Shown: positions 50,621-60,349 of the stretch, piece by piece | Layout of the letters: the number at the start of each line of letters is the position of its first letter | Position numbering within the stretch: position 1 is the first letter of the stretch | NCBI RefSeq assembly: GCF_008629675.1 | Contig: NZ_VWOX01000014.1 | Coordinates: forward strand, 116,488 to 180,487 | Source: Roseiconus nitratireducens | GTDB taxonomy: Bacteria > Planctomycetota > Planctomycetia > Pirellulales > Pirellulaceae | DNA length: 64,000 nucleotides | Direction of reading: 5' to 3' | Translations under genes and position numbers: made by a program | The notes under the pieces: model-generated | Told to the model about the DNA's origin: nothing | The model's input: only the letters and a program-made list of their open reading frames with translations | Databases searched by the model: none

Positions 50621-52321
50621 ATGATGCTCTCATCCCCCCCCGCTGTTTCCCGCCGGCCGAATGCCCCTGCTACGGAGCGGTATTTGCCCAGGTTCGCCTC
50701 GGCAATTTCGAAAACGAGTGCCATGATTCTGACATTCTCGATGGTCGTCCTGGTCGCCGGACTTTGGTCGAACCCGCTTGTCGCCCAGCCGCCCAGTCCC
50801 CAGTCGGACCCCGGAGGATCGGGATACGATCCGGGCTACAGCGAGGAAGACATGTTGGGTTACAGCGAGGAAGACATGCTGGGCTCTTACGACTCGGGCT
50901 ACGGCGGTTCACGCCGGCGGGGCGGCTCGACAAGTGATGTCGTCGCCAACCTGTTGACCAGCACGCTCGGCTCGGTGTCCAGTTCCGGCGAACTGTCTCA
51001 AATGCTTTCGCCCGACGCGGCACCGCCGGTCCAGTCCGGGCCGGTGCTTAGCAACGAATCCCTGGTGGCCTATTCGATCGGGAATTACCCGCTGGCGATG
51101 GAGCTGTACTTCGGCCACATGGTCGCCGAGTACGAGAACGCCAGCAACGAATTGAATCTGGCCAAATTCAGCCGCCTGATGAAGCGACCCGTTTGGCAAT
51201 TGCGATGGGGGATCTCCTACACGGTTCGCGGCGAGGCGACCGACCCCCAGCCGATCCGTGAATCTGCTACCCGCGGCGGAGGCTTTGACTCCAGCGGTTT
51301 CGCCGGCGAGGAAGGCGACATGGCGATGCAGGAGCAAATGATGCAACAGCAGATGATGCAGGAAGAGCAAATGATGCAGCAGCAGATGATGCAGGAAGAG
51401 CAGATGATGCAGGAGCAGATGATGCAAGAGCAGATGATGATGGAAAACTCATTCGGCAGCGGGATGGGCGGACGCCGAAATAACAATGCCCCATTGGCAC
51501 CTCCAACACCTGCCGAACGACTTGCTTCCGGCGAGCGAACGATGCTCAGTGAAGCCGTGGAAACGGAACTGGACGAGACGCTCGGGCTGGTGATTGCCGT
51601 GCTCGGTGAGGAACTCAGTTCTCGCTATGCCCAGGGCGATTTTGGCCGGGCCATGACGGATATCACGGCCGAATCCGGCGTCAAAGAAACGATCTCGGCG
51701 GCATTCGTCGACGCCGTCGAGTCCAGCCCCGAACCGTTGCCGCTCTGGCGACCCGGCATCCAGTTCGTGGGTAAGGACGCCTCTGATCAAAACACCCTGG
51801 TGGCCCGCAAGGCTGGCATCGATTTGATGCTCCACTTTGACGTGCTCCTGAAACCCATCCGTGGTGACTTTGTCCAGAACATCTGTCGCTGCCGGCTGAT
51901 TCACGTCCCGACCGGCAAATCGCTCGGGGTGTCCAAGTCGATCGACTCGTTGGAATTCGCGCAGAAGACGCGGCTGCGCGGGATGTCCGGACGGGAATAT
52001 GTCAGCGAGCAGCTGTCCAACTTGATGGGCATCATCGATCGCGAAGTCAAGACGATCGATCTGCCCGCGTTGACGCCGGAAGTTGCCAAACGCAGGATCG
52101 GAACGCTGTTGGCCAGTGGCGGCGGGAAGAACCTGCGGACGCTGGCCGAGGTGCGGCTGTATCAGTCGCTGAACCTGCTCAGCGAGCCCGATGTGCTGAT
52201 GGCCTTTGACATCGTCGGCGGAGAAGAGGCCCTGCAGATGGTTTACGGTCCGGAAGAGGAGCGTTTAGCGCTGGTGCATCAGTGGGCCGTCAAACGCCCG
52301 CCGGCCGAAGCGACGGAATGA
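50621..52321 (+). CDS. Secreted protein with Met/Gln-rich tandem repeats
   Basis: A 566-aa protein. Signal peptide from about residue 30 (MILTFSMVVLVAGLWSNPLVA). A duplicated GYSEEDMLG unit follows and then a Gly/Arg-rich SYDSGYGGSRRRGG linker. Between about residues 235 and 275 lies a low-complexity block of Met, Gln and Glu (EEQMMQQQMMQEEQMMQEQMM) encoded by about 115 bp of degenerate repeats of ATGATGCAGGAG type (51327-51440). The C-terminal 270 residues are a more ordinary alpha/beta domain (AGIDLMLHFDVLLKPIRGDFVQNICRCRLIHVPTGKSLGVSKSIDS). No domain family named. Exported, perhaps to the periplasm. Confidence 0.7.
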   Translation: MMLSSPPAVSRRPNAPATERYLPRFASAISKTSAMILTFSMVVLVAGLWSNPLVAQPPSPQSDPGGSGYDPGYSEEDMLGYSEEDMLGSYDSGYGGSRRRGGSTSDVVANLLTSTLGSVSSSGELSQMLSPDAAPPVQSGPVLSNESLVAYSIGNYPLAMELYFGHMVAEYENASNELNLAKFSRLMKRPVWQLRWGISYTVRGEATDPQPIRESATRGGGFDSSGFAGEEGDMAMQEQMMQQQMMQEEQMMQQQMMQEEQMMQEQMMQEQMMMENSFGSGMGGRRNNNAPLAPPTPAERLASGERTMLSEAVETELDETLGLVIAVLGEELSSRYAQGDFGRAMTDITAESGVKETISAAFVDAVESSPEPLPLWRPGIQFVGKDASDQNTLVARKAGIDLMLHFDVLLKPIRGDFVQNICRCRLIHVPTGKSLGVSKSIDSLEFAQKTRLRGMSGREYVSEQLSNLMGIIDREVKTIDLPALTPEVAKRRIGTLLASGGGKNLRTLAEVRLYQSLNLLSEPDVLMAFDIVGGEEALQMVYGPEEERLALVHQWAVKRPPAEATE

Positions 52322-52410
52322 TCGCCGTATCCGTCGGGTTGCGCCGACCGCCGGGGGCTGTCGGCGCTTCGCGACTGGAGCTCATGTAAGTCGCCGCTTA
52401 CTTGAGCGGT

Positions 52411-54468
52411 CTACCAGATTCGAACCCGGTCTTCGGGGGACAGGTACAGTTCGTCGTCCGGCTTGACGTCAAACGCCCGATACCAGGCGTCCATGTTCCG
52501 CACGATTCCGTTGACACGGTACTCGCTGGGGCTGTGCGGGTCGACGATCAGCCGCCGCAGCAACTCGGGCTCCCGGTACAGCCGCCGCCAGATCTGGGCC
52601 CATCCCAGGAAGAATCGCTGGTCGCCGGTCAGGCCGTCGATTACCGGGGCCGGCTGGTCGCCCAAGGACAACTGATACGCGGCATAGGCGACATTCAATC
52701 CGCCCAGGTCGCCGATGTTTTCGCCGAGCGTCAATTCGCCGTTGACGAAGTTGCCTTCAACCGGCTCGAACTTGCTGTATTGCTCGACCAATCCGCCGGC
52801 CCGTCGTTCGAATTCTTGGCGATCCGATTCGGTCCACCACATTCGCAGATTGCCTTTGCCGTCGTACTTGCTGCCTTTGTCGTCGAACCCGTGACTGAGT
52901 TCGTGGCCGATGACGGATCCGATCCCGCCATAGTTGACGGCATCGTCGGCGTCCAGGTTGAAGAACGGCGGTTGCAGAATGGCTGCGGGAAAGACGATTT
53001 CGTTCATCGTCGGGTTGTAGTAAGCATTGATCGTTTGGGGCGTCATGTGCCATTCGTTGCGATCGATGGGGCCACCGAGCTTATCCAGGTCCCGCTGGTA
53101 TTCGAATTCGGCCGAGGCCAGTAGGTGGTCGGCCAAAACCCCGTCGCCGATGGTCAGCTTTTCATAGTCTTTCCATTCGTCGGGATAGCCGATCTTGGTC
53201 GTGAACATGGACAGTTTCTCGAGCGCCTGTTTCTTGGTGCCCTCGCCCATCCAGTCCAGCGTTTCGATCCGCTGCGCGAACGCCCGCTTCAGGTTCTCGA
53301 CCAGTTCGTTCATCCGCTTTTTGGCTTTCGGGGCGAAGTGCTTTTCCACGTACAGTTGCCCGACCAGTTCGCCCAGGACTTCTCCCGTGACGTTCACGCC
53401 CCGCTTCCACAACGGTTGCTGCTCGGTGATGCCGCTGATTTCTGTCTCGTGAAAATCAAAATGACGCTTTTCCAGCTTTTCCGTTAGCCCAGAGGCAAAC
53501 CCGTCGATGGTGTGAAACGTCAGGTAATCCTTCCAGCGGTCGATCGAAACCTCTTCGAATAGATCCGACATGCCGTCAACAAACGAAGGTTGACGAACCA
53601 CGATCTCGTCGATCGAGCCGATTCCGGCGGTGTCGGCGAACTCAAACCACTTCAGCGTCCCCAGCATCTGGTCGAGTTCGGCGGGAGTGCGTTCGTTGTA
53701 GGTCGCGACCGGATCACGGTTTTCCGACTTGGTCCAGTGCAATTTGGCGATCGCGGTTTCGATGTCCACGATGCTCTTGGCGGCTTCTTCCGGAGACGGA
53801 TGCTCGACCGTGCGGAGCAGGTCGGCCGCATATTCACGCAGCTTGTCCCTCAATGCGACGTAGCGATCTTTGTCTTCCAGGTAGTAGTCGCGGTCGGGGA
53901 GTGTCAATCCGGACTGGGTCAGGTAGACGGTGTAATTGTCGCTGTCGCGGGCGTCGACCGAGACGTACGGAACGACCGGTGATCCGATGCCCGCTCGGCG
54001 TAGCGATCCCATCGTCTGTGCCAGTGACGTTTGCGAATCGACGGAGGCGATTTGTTCCAGCAAGGGTTCGATCGGTTGCAGCCCGGCCCGGTTTCTCGCG
54101 TCCAGATTCAACACGCTGTTGTACAGGTCGCCGACCTTTTGGGCCGGGGTGCCCTGCTTCGCGTCGGACTCGGCCGCCTGTTCAATCAATGACCGAACTT
54201 GCTCGCGCGTGGTGTCATCCAGGACCGTGAAAATCCCATAATTCGATTTGTCGCCCGGGATCTCGGTTTCTGACAGCCATTTCTCATTGGCGTACAGGTA
54301 GAAATTGTCGCCGGGAGTGATCGAATCGCTGAACAGCGACTGATCGATTCCGGAGACCTTTTTCCCGGCGGAGGCTTCTGGGGAGGGCTCCGCGGCCGAT
54401 GAGTTCTCGGGGCTGATCGCCGGGGCCATCGACAGCAGGCACACAGTCAACACGGAAGACAGACGCAT
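52411..54468 (-). CDS. M13-family (neprilysin-like) secreted metalloendopeptidase
   Basis: A 685-aa exported zinc peptidase of the PepO/neprilysin family. A signal peptide (MRLSSVLTVCLLSMAPAIS) is followed by SDSITPGDNFYLYANEKWL. Catalytic core: NAYYNPTMNEIVFPAAILQPPFF, IGHELSHGFDDKGSKYDGKGNL (HExxH near residue 522) and ENIGDLGGLNVAYAAYQ, with the third Glu ligand near 582. The C-terminus, ending in VRIW, matches the family tail. The usual length (about 680) is kept. Transcribed leftwards and convergent with the Met/Gln-repeat gene. Confidence 0.9.
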   Translation of the reverse strand: MRLSSVLTVCLLSMAPAISPENSSAAEPSPEASAGKKVSGIDQSLFSDSITPGDNFYLYANEKWLSETEIPGDKSNYGIFTVLDDTTREQVRSLIEQAAESDAKQGTPAQKVGDLYNSVLNLDARNRAGLQPIEPLLEQIASVDSQTSLAQTMGSLRRAGIGSPVVPYVSVDARDSDNYTVYLTQSGLTLPDRDYYLEDKDRYVALRDKLREYAADLLRTVEHPSPEEAAKSIVDIETAIAKLHWTKSENRDPVATYNERTPAELDQMLGTLKWFEFADTAGIGSIDEIVVRQPSFVDGMSDLFEEVSIDRWKDYLTFHTIDGFASGLTEKLEKRHFDFHETEISGITEQQPLWKRGVNVTGEVLGELVGQLYVEKHFAPKAKKRMNELVENLKRAFAQRIETLDWMGEGTKKQALEKLSMFTTKIGYPDEWKDYEKLTIGDGVLADHLLASAEFEYQRDLDKLGGPIDRNEWHMTPQTINAYYNPTMNEIVFPAAILQPPFFNLDADDAVNYGGIGSVIGHELSHGFDDKGSKYDGKGNLRMWWTESDRQEFERRAGGLVEQYSKFEPVEGNFVNGELTLGENIGDLGGLNVAYAAYQLSLGDQPAPVIDGLTGDQRFFLGWAQIWRRLYREPELLRRLIVDPHSPSEYRVNGIVRNMDAWYRAFDVKPDDELYLSPEDRVRIW

Positions 54469-54752
54469 CGGGAACTCCGTTTTCGGGGCGAGATGGTGAA
54501 GTGAATGGTGTGCCAGCGGCGGACGACAAAATGGCGGGCCGCCGCGGCAGCCTCACGCGCCGTATGGTTGCCGATGGACGGTCGACTGGCAACCGAAGCC
54601 GGCGCAATCCGCCGCCGGACTGCGTGTTTCTGCAACAGGTTGCCGCAGCCCTTGGCGAGAGCGTGGGAATTCCAGCCGTGCCATCGTCTGGCGACGGCGG
54701 CTACGTTGATCTCGGAAGGAACGAGTCTACGCTTCTGAATGGCACTTTCCTG

Positions 54753-56180
54753 TTAGCGGTGCTCCTGGCACCAGTCCTTTGTCTGAACACCGCTACGGAT
54801 CCGCCATTCTCTCAGTTCGGTCAACAAGCGTTCTCGATCGCCGGCCGCTTCGGGGTGATCCCAGCGATTGACCAGCTCGTCCGGATCGGCCACCAGGTCG
54901 AACAGCTGTCCGTGGGGTTCGTCCAGGAAGTGGACCAGTTTGTGAGTCTTGTCACGGACCATGGTCATGAATTCGCATCCGGTCAGGATCGCATCTTTCA
55001 CTTGCTCGCAATAGACAAAGTCGCGGCCGGTGTACCCTGCCGGATCCTGCAATGCGGGTGCGAGCGACACGGCTTCCAGTTCCGACGGAACCTCCACACC
55101 CGCCCATTCCAAAATGGTCGGGCCCAGGTCCATTTGTTGGACCAGTCCGGCGACGCTGCGGCCGCCCGGGAACCGGGACGGCGCCCAGATGATCATTGGG
55201 ACGCGTGTGATTTGCTCGTACATCGTCCACTTCTGGCTTTGTCCGTGGTCGGTCAAACAGTCGCCGTGGTCGCTGGTGAAAATCACAATCGAGTTGTCCG
55301 CGTAGCCGCTCGTTTCCAATGCTTTCATGATTTGACCGACCTTCTCATCGATCATGGTGACGTTCGCCAGATAGAACGCACGCTGTCGGTGACGTTGCTG
55401 TTGGGACACTTCCAGCGGCATCACGACCGAATCGTGATCGATTTCGGAATTGTGCACCCGCAACTCCTTCAGCGCGGGAGGCAGCGAATCCAGTTCTTCT
55501 TCCGTCACCGGCAGCAGCGGCAGGTCTTTCTCCAGGTAGGCCTGCGCGTAACGCCCGATGGGGTCGTAGGGGGGGTGCGGCCCGGGAAAGCCGATTTGCA
55601 GGAACAGCGGGTCCTTTCTGGGGGTCGTCTCGATCCACCATTTGGCCATGTCGCCGACAAACATGTCCGGATGCGTGTCTTCCGGCAGCAGCCACTCAAA
55701 GGCTCCCAACGCGGAGCGGTAATCATCTCGCTTTCGGTACTGCTCCCGCTGCTGCTTGACCAGGCCGCGGAATCGCAGCGCTTTGTCCCATTCGTCAAAG
55801 AAATAGCGACCTTCCAGGTAGCGGTCCTTGTTCTCCACCACGAACCGTTCGTGAAACCCCAGCTCGGTCAGGTAGGGCCAGGTATGCATCTTGCCAATGT
55901 TGGTGCAGTAATACCCGGCGTCGTTCAGTCGCTCGATCCAACTGCGACGCCAGCGGTCGGCGTTTTTCAGGATCCCGGTCGTATGCGGGAAGTAGCCCTT
56001 GAACAAACTGGCTCGGGCGGCGGCGCAGGATGCCGCCGTCACGTGGCATTGATCGAAGGAAACGCCTTCGCGGACCAATCGGTCCAAGTGAGGGGTGTCG
56101 ACGTGGGGGTGTCCCAAACCGGCAATCGTGTCGTAGCGCTGCTGGTCGGTGATGATGAAGATGATGTTGGGGCGTTGCAC
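54753..56180 (-). CDS. Sulfatase (arylsulfatase family)
   Basis: A 475-aa type I sulfatase: NIIFIITDQQRYDTIAGLGHPHVDTPHLDRLVREGVSFDQCHVTAASCAAARASLFKGYFPHTTG. The formylglycine motif is C52-A-A-A-R56, with Ala in place of Pro (CxAxR form). Also IFTSDHGDCLTDHG metal site, VPMIIWAPSRFPGGRSV, and DLGPTILEWAGVEVP. No signal peptide is evident, so a cytoplasmic or otherwise exported form is possible. Planctomycetes carry many sulfatases that act on marine polysaccharides, but its substrate is unknown. Confidence 0.9.
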   Translation of the reverse strand: MQRPNIIFIITDQQRYDTIAGLGHPHVDTPHLDRLVREGVSFDQCHVTAASCAAARASLFKGYFPHTTGILKNADRWRRSWIERLNDAGYYCTNIGKMHTWPYLTELGFHERFVVENKDRYLEGRYFFDEWDKALRFRGLVKQQREQYRKRDDYRSALGAFEWLLPEDTHPDMFVGDMAKWWIETTPRKDPLFLQIGFPGPHPPYDPIGRYAQAYLEKDLPLLPVTEEELDSLPPALKELRVHNSEIDHDSVVMPLEVSQQQRHRQRAFYLANVTMIDEKVGQIMKALETSGYADNSIVIFTSDHGDCLTDHGQSQKWTMYEQITRVPMIIWAPSRFPGGRSVAGLVQQMDLGPTILEWAGVEVPSELEAVSLAPALQDPAGYTGRDFVYCEQVKDAILTGCEFMTMVRDKTHKLVHFLDEPHGQLFDLVADPDELVNRWDHPEAAGDRERLLTELREWRIRSGVQTKDWCQEHR

Positions 56181-56249
56181 GGCGGCGTTTCACTGACAAT
56201 CGAGTGAGCATTTCTGGTGGATCGACACAGGATACGGTCCGGTCGCCCC

Positions 56250-56607
56250 TGGTTCCAAGGCTCCGACCTTGGAGCCGTTTGCCTGGCAGGTTCTACGTGA
56301 GGGGTTGGGGGAGCTGGCGGAGCCAGCCTGCAGTGCGTTCCCGGGCGGGAGCCCGGGAACGAGGTTCTTGGCGTTTGCGGCTGCCCCCTGGTTGCTTTCT
56401 GGTTCCAAGGCTCCGGCCTTGGAACCGGCTGCCTAACAGGCTCTACGTGATCCGTTGGGGGAGCTGGCGGAGCCAGCCAGCAGTGCGTTCCCGGGCGGGA
56501 GCCCGGGCACGAGGGGCTTGGCGTTTGCGACTGCCCCAGGTTGCTCTCTGGTTCCAAGGCTCCGGCCTTGGAACCGGCTGCCTGGCAGGCTCTGCCTGCG
56601 GCATGTC
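56250..56607. repeat. Tandem ~150-bp repeats with three palindromes each
   Basis: Two full units and a partial third start at 56251, 56401 and 56550. Each full unit holds GGTTCCAAGG/CCTTGGAACC, a GGAGCTGGCGGAGCCAGCC-like and a CCCGGGCGGGAGCCCGGG palindrome. The units are 90% or more alike. The block lies between the sulfatase start and the SurA-like gene. Confidence 0.9.
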
Positions 56608-56745
56608 GGCCGCGGCAACATTCGACTTGAGTCAAAATCGGAATTTTTCTAACGTGCCCAATCCATCGACTTACAGGTAGGTCACCCGAAGCGTTGGTTC
56701 CCGCCTAAAAATAGACCGTCAGAACGATTCAAAGGAGTGATCGTC

Positions 56746-58575
56746 ATGGTTTCCACCAGTTGGCATCCGATTCGGCATCACCACGCGTTGCAAACTCGCG
56801 TCGCTGCGACCGCAACCGTCCGTGCGATTTGCAACCGAGTATTTCTAGGGTTGGTTGGGGTCGTGGCGGCTCTCGCTGCCGTTTCCGCCCCCGCCCAAGA
56901 AAGCAACTCCGTCGTGGCGGTCGTCAATGCCGATCCGATCACCCGTCAAATGCTGTCCGACGCAACGCTCGCTCGCTATGGCGAGAGTGTTCTGGACAAC
57001 GTGATCATCAACCGGCAGCTGATCCTGCAGGCTTGCAAGGACGGCGGGATCGAAGTGACCCAAGCCGAAGTCGGGCAAGAGATCACTCGTCTGGCGACCA
57101 AGTTCGGTTTTTCCGTCCAGGATTATTTGAAGTTGCTGCAAGAAGAACGCGACATCGATCCCGGCCAGTATGGTCGCGAGATCGTGTGGCCGATGTTGGC
57201 GCTGCGAAAGCTGGTCGCCGACCAGGTGCAGCCGACCGAAGAAGAATTCAATCAGGCGTTCTTGGCGCAGTACGGGGAAGCCGTCAAGTGCCGCATGATC
57301 ATGGTTGCCAAAGAGCAAACGGCGCGATCGCTGCATCGGGAAGCCCTCGCCGATCCTCAGGCGTTTGGCAACCTGGCCAAAATGCACAGTGAAGACGAGT
57401 CCAGCGCCAGCGTCGGTGGTTTGATTCCGCCGATTCGCCGCTACACGGGCGATTCACGGCTGGAGGAAGCAGCGTTCAGCTTGAAAGACAACGAAATCTC
57501 CCCGGTCATGCAACTGGCCGATCAATGGATCTTCTTGCAAGCCGTGCGGCGGATTCCGGCAACCACCCCGGCTCCGGCGGCCATGCCGGCGATTCGTGAG
57601 CAGATCAACGACCGCATCCGCGATCAGAAGATGCGAGGTGCCGCCGCGGCATTGTTCGCCGACCTGCAACGGAAAGCGAACGTCGTCAAAGTCTTTGGCG
57701 ATGCGGAACTGTCCCAAAAGTATCCCGGCGTTGCTGCGATCGTGAACGAGCAGAGCATCACACTGGCTCAGCTGGCGGCCGAATGTGTCAAGCGGCACGG
57801 CGCGGATGTGCTGGACGGTGAAATCAATCGAAAGCTGCTGACGCAAGCCTTGAAGAAAGCCGACAAATCGGTCACCCAGGCGGATTTGCAGCAGGAGATT
57901 GAAAGGGCCGCGAAGAGCTACGGTTTCATCCGTTCGGACGGAACGGCGGACCTGCAAGCCTGGACCGAATCGGTGACCAGCGACGGCGAAACGACCGAAG
58001 AGATTTACGTCAAGGACGCGGTTTGGCCCAGCGTCGCTTTGAAGAAACTGGTTGAACAGCGGATCACGGTCACCGACGAGGATCTGCAGCGTGGGTTTGA
58101 ATCCGCGTTCGGCTCCCGCGTCGAAGTGCTCGCATGCGTGTTGAGCGATCAGCGCACGGCGCAGAAAGTCTGGAAAATGGCCCGCGACAATCCGTCGGAA
58201 GAGTTCTTCGGACGGTTGGCCGAGCAGTACAGCATCGAACCGGTTTCCGCGAGCAACAGCGGCAAGGTGCCTCCGATCCGCAAGTTCAGCGGCCAGCCGA
58301 CGATCGAACGGGAGGCCTTTGCTCTGCAACGCGGTCAGCTTAGCGGCATCATCGCCACCGGCGACAAGTACATCATCCTGAAATGCCAGGGCCGGACCGA
58401 ACCGGTGGTCAGCGACCTGTCCGCCGTCAAAGCGGAACTGGTCCGCGACCTGACCGAAAAGAAGTTCGCCGTCGAAATGGCCGCCGAGTTCGATCGCTTG
58501 AAGGAATCGGCACAGATCGACAACTTCTACGAGGCAGCCAAAGAGATCGCATCGACCGGCAAGCAGGTCCGCTAG
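56746..58575 (+). CDS. Exported SurA/PpiC-like protein with internal duplication
   Basis: A 609-aa exported protein. Signal peptide (VFLGLVGVVAALAAVSAPAQ) then two related halves: NSVVAVVNADPITRQMLSDATLARYGESVLDNVIINRQLILQACKDGGIEVTQAEVGQEI and the matching GVAAIVNEQSITLAQLAAECVKRHGADVLDGEINRKLLTQALKKADKSVTQADLQQEI. Each half continues into a parvulin-like segment (EDESSASVGGLIPPIRRYTGDSRLEEAAFSLKDNEISPV; ASNSGKVPPIRKFSGQPTIEREAFALQRGQLSGI). Likely an envelope chaperone or peptidyl-prolyl isomerase. AAAGGAG (56731-56737) is 8 nt before ATG 56746, so this start is preferred over GTG 56737. Confidence 0.85.
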   Translation: MVSTSWHPIRHHHALQTRVAATATVRAICNRVFLGLVGVVAALAAVSAPAQESNSVVAVVNADPITRQMLSDATLARYGESVLDNVIINRQLILQACKDGGIEVTQAEVGQEITRLATKFGFSVQDYLKLLQEERDIDPGQYGREIVWPMLALRKLVADQVQPTEEEFNQAFLAQYGEAVKCRMIMVAKEQTARSLHREALADPQAFGNLAKMHSEDESSASVGGLIPPIRRYTGDSRLEEAAFSLKDNEISPVMQLADQWIFLQAVRRIPATTPAPAAMPAIREQINDRIRDQKMRGAAAALFADLQRKANVVKVFGDAELSQKYPGVAAIVNEQSITLAQLAAECVKRHGADVLDGEINRKLLTQALKKADKSVTQADLQQEIERAAKSYGFIRSDGTADLQAWTESVTSDGETTEEIYVKDAVWPSVALKKLVEQRITVTDEDLQRGFESAFGSRVEVLACVLSDQRTAQKVWKMARDNPSEEFFGRLAEQYSIEPVSASNSGKVPPIRKFSGQPTIEREAFALQRGQLSGIIATGDKYIILKCQGRTEPVVSDLSAVKAELVRDLTEKKFAVEMAAEFDRLKESAQIDNFYEAAKEIASTGKQVR

Positions 58576-58596
58576 GGATTGCCGGAGCTCGGGCAG

Positions 58597-58616
58597 CCAC
58601 GCTCGCCAGAGCGTGG
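58597..58616. repeat. Third copy of the 20-bp palindromic element
   Basis: CCACGCTCGCCAGAGCGTGG, identical to both copies at 4588 and 4641. It lies 22 bp after the SurA-like gene's stop. Confidence 0.85.
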
Positions 58617-58815
58617 CTTGCCGCCGCGATCGCGACAGCATCGACAGGGCTTGCGCTATTGGCTGTGGGGATCGTCGACGATCCGTTTGACCATCGCCAC
58701 GTTGGCCGGTGCCAGCCCCGGTGCCATCTTCACCGCCCTGCGACGATCGCTACATTGATGGGCCAGTCCCTGGCTTTCCGCATCGATGCGGCTTTCTCAT
58801 CCCCGGCGATGACGC

Positions 58816-60252
58816 ATGTCCGAAACGGTCGACTCTGTCCCAAACCAGGACCGCGATCCGTGGGCGCGACGAAGTGTTGCCGATCGCTGTCGCGTGGTGG
58901 CTTCGGCCGCGGCCCAGATCACTGAAAACTCGGAGACATTGATCCGTCAGTGTGTTTCGGAGCAACGGATCGATCCGCTGGAGACAATTGGCAGCGAATT
59001 GATCCCGCTGTGTGCGGCCCTGAAGTATTTGCGGCAAAAGGGAAAGCGGATACTCGCGCCGCGTCCGGTCGGTGCCTCGGGACGTCCCGTCTGGATGTTC
59101 GGGGTACGCTCGGTCGTCCAACGCGTTCCGCACGGCGACGTGTTGGTGCTGGGGACGTGGAATTACCCGCTGTTGTTGCCCGGATCGCAGATTGCTCAAG
59201 GCTTGGCCGCGGGTAATCGGGTGCTGTTCAAGCCGGCGCCTGGGACGGAACCGGCGTCCAAAACATTGATCGAGTGTTTTCATGCGGCCGGTGTTCCCGA
59301 GCCGCAACTGGTTTTGCTGGAATCGTCCACGGAGGCGGCCGTCCAGGCGTTGCAGGCGGGCGTCGATCTGGTCGTGTTGACCGGCGCCGCGGCGACCGGG
59401 CGGAAGGTGTTGCACGCGGCCGCGGACCAGTTGGCCGCCTCGGTGATGGAGCTGAGTGGTTGTGATGCGGTCGTGGTCCTGCCCGGATTTGATCTCGACC
59501 GATTGATCGCTGCTATTGAATTTGGGATGCGATTCAATGGCAGCGCCACCTGCATCGCACCGCGCCGGATGCTGCTTCGCGATGCCGAACGTGAAGCAGT
59601 CATTGGCCGATTGGAGACCCTGTTTCGGAATCAGCCGCCGGTCAAAGTGCACGCGTCGGCACGCCAGCAGGTGGCGACCGTCATCGAGTCGGCGATGGAT
59701 GCGGGTGCCAAGGACCGGTTGGGGAGATACGCGTCGGCGGCACTGCGCAGCGACGGCGTGCTGCATCCGGTGCTGTTGGATGACGTCAGCCCCACGAATC
59801 CGATCGCATCGGCGGATGTGTTTGCACCGGTGCTGTCGCTGATGCGTATTCGCGACAGCGAGGACGCGGTGCGGTTGATCAATGAGTGTCCGTACCGCTT
59901 GGCGGCAAGCGTGTTCGGAGCGGAAGGAGCGGCGCGTGCGCTCGCCGAGCAGCTGAACGTGGGTAGCGTGTCGATCAACGATCTGATTGCCACCACCGCG
60001 GATCCCCGTTTGCCGTTTGGCGGTCGCGGCGACAGCGGTTTTGGAGTCACCCGCGGTGCGGAAGGCTTGTTGGCGATGACGGTGCCGCGGGTGATCAGCA
60101 CGCGTCGCAGTCGCTTTGCCCCCCACCTGCGACCCCGCGGGGAGATCGATCAAGAGGTTTTGCACGGGGCACTGCACCTTTGGCATGCCGGAGGCGTTCG
60201 AAAAAAAATGGCGGGGTTGCGGCGGATGATGGCGAGCGTCAAAAAGCGGTAA
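58816..60252 (+). CDS. Aldehyde dehydrogenase, probably of a C30-carotenoid pathway
   Basis: A 478-aa NAD(P)-dependent aldehyde dehydrogenase: VLVLGTWNYPLLLPGSQIAQGLAAGNRVLFKPAPGTEP, VVLTGAAATGRKVL, VMELSGCDAVVV (general base Glu near 212), NGSATCIAPRR (nucleophile Cys near 245), DVFAPVLSLMRI and LPFGGRGDSGFG. It is followed by a CrtI-type desaturase, an acyltransferase and a glycosyltransferase, the set expected for staphyloxanthin-like C30 carotenoids, where an aldehyde dehydrogenase oxidises diaponeurosporenal to the acid. That specific substrate is inference from context. Confidence 0.85.
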   Translation: MSETVDSVPNQDRDPWARRSVADRCRVVASAAAQITENSETLIRQCVSEQRIDPLETIGSELIPLCAALKYLRQKGKRILAPRPVGASGRPVWMFGVRSVVQRVPHGDVLVLGTWNYPLLLPGSQIAQGLAAGNRVLFKPAPGTEPASKTLIECFHAAGVPEPQLVLLESSTEAAVQALQAGVDLVVLTGAAATGRKVLHAAADQLAASVMELSGCDAVVVLPGFDLDRLIAAIEFGMRFNGSATCIAPRRMLLRDAEREAVIGRLETLFRNQPPVKVHASARQQVATVIESAMDAGAKDRLGRYASAALRSDGVLHPVLLDDVSPTNPIASADVFAPVLSLMRIRDSEDAVRLINECPYRLAASVFGAEGAARALAEQLNVGSVSINDLIATTADPRLPFGGRGDSGFGVTRGAEGLLAMTVPRVISTRRSRFAPHLRPRGEIDQEVLHGALHLWHAGGVRKKMAGLRRMMASVKKR

Positions 60253-60349
60253 GCTGTGACCATGCGTCAGCACGGCTTGCCGTCCCGGACAATACCGGTA
60301 ACAGACGCTTTGACCTGTAGATTCCAGTGCCCCGCTGATTGGGAAACCC

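Noticed and set aside
51327..51440. Non-coding microsatellite
   Set aside because: It lies in frame in a long exported protein and encodes a Met/Gln/Glu tract without disrupting the frame.
54501..56207. 568-codon + strand frame
   Set aside because: Antisense of the sulfatase gene, which has its catalytic motifs on the minus strand.
56250..56607. CRISPR array
   Set aside because: Repeats are about 150 bp with no constant-length unique spacers, and no cas genes are near.
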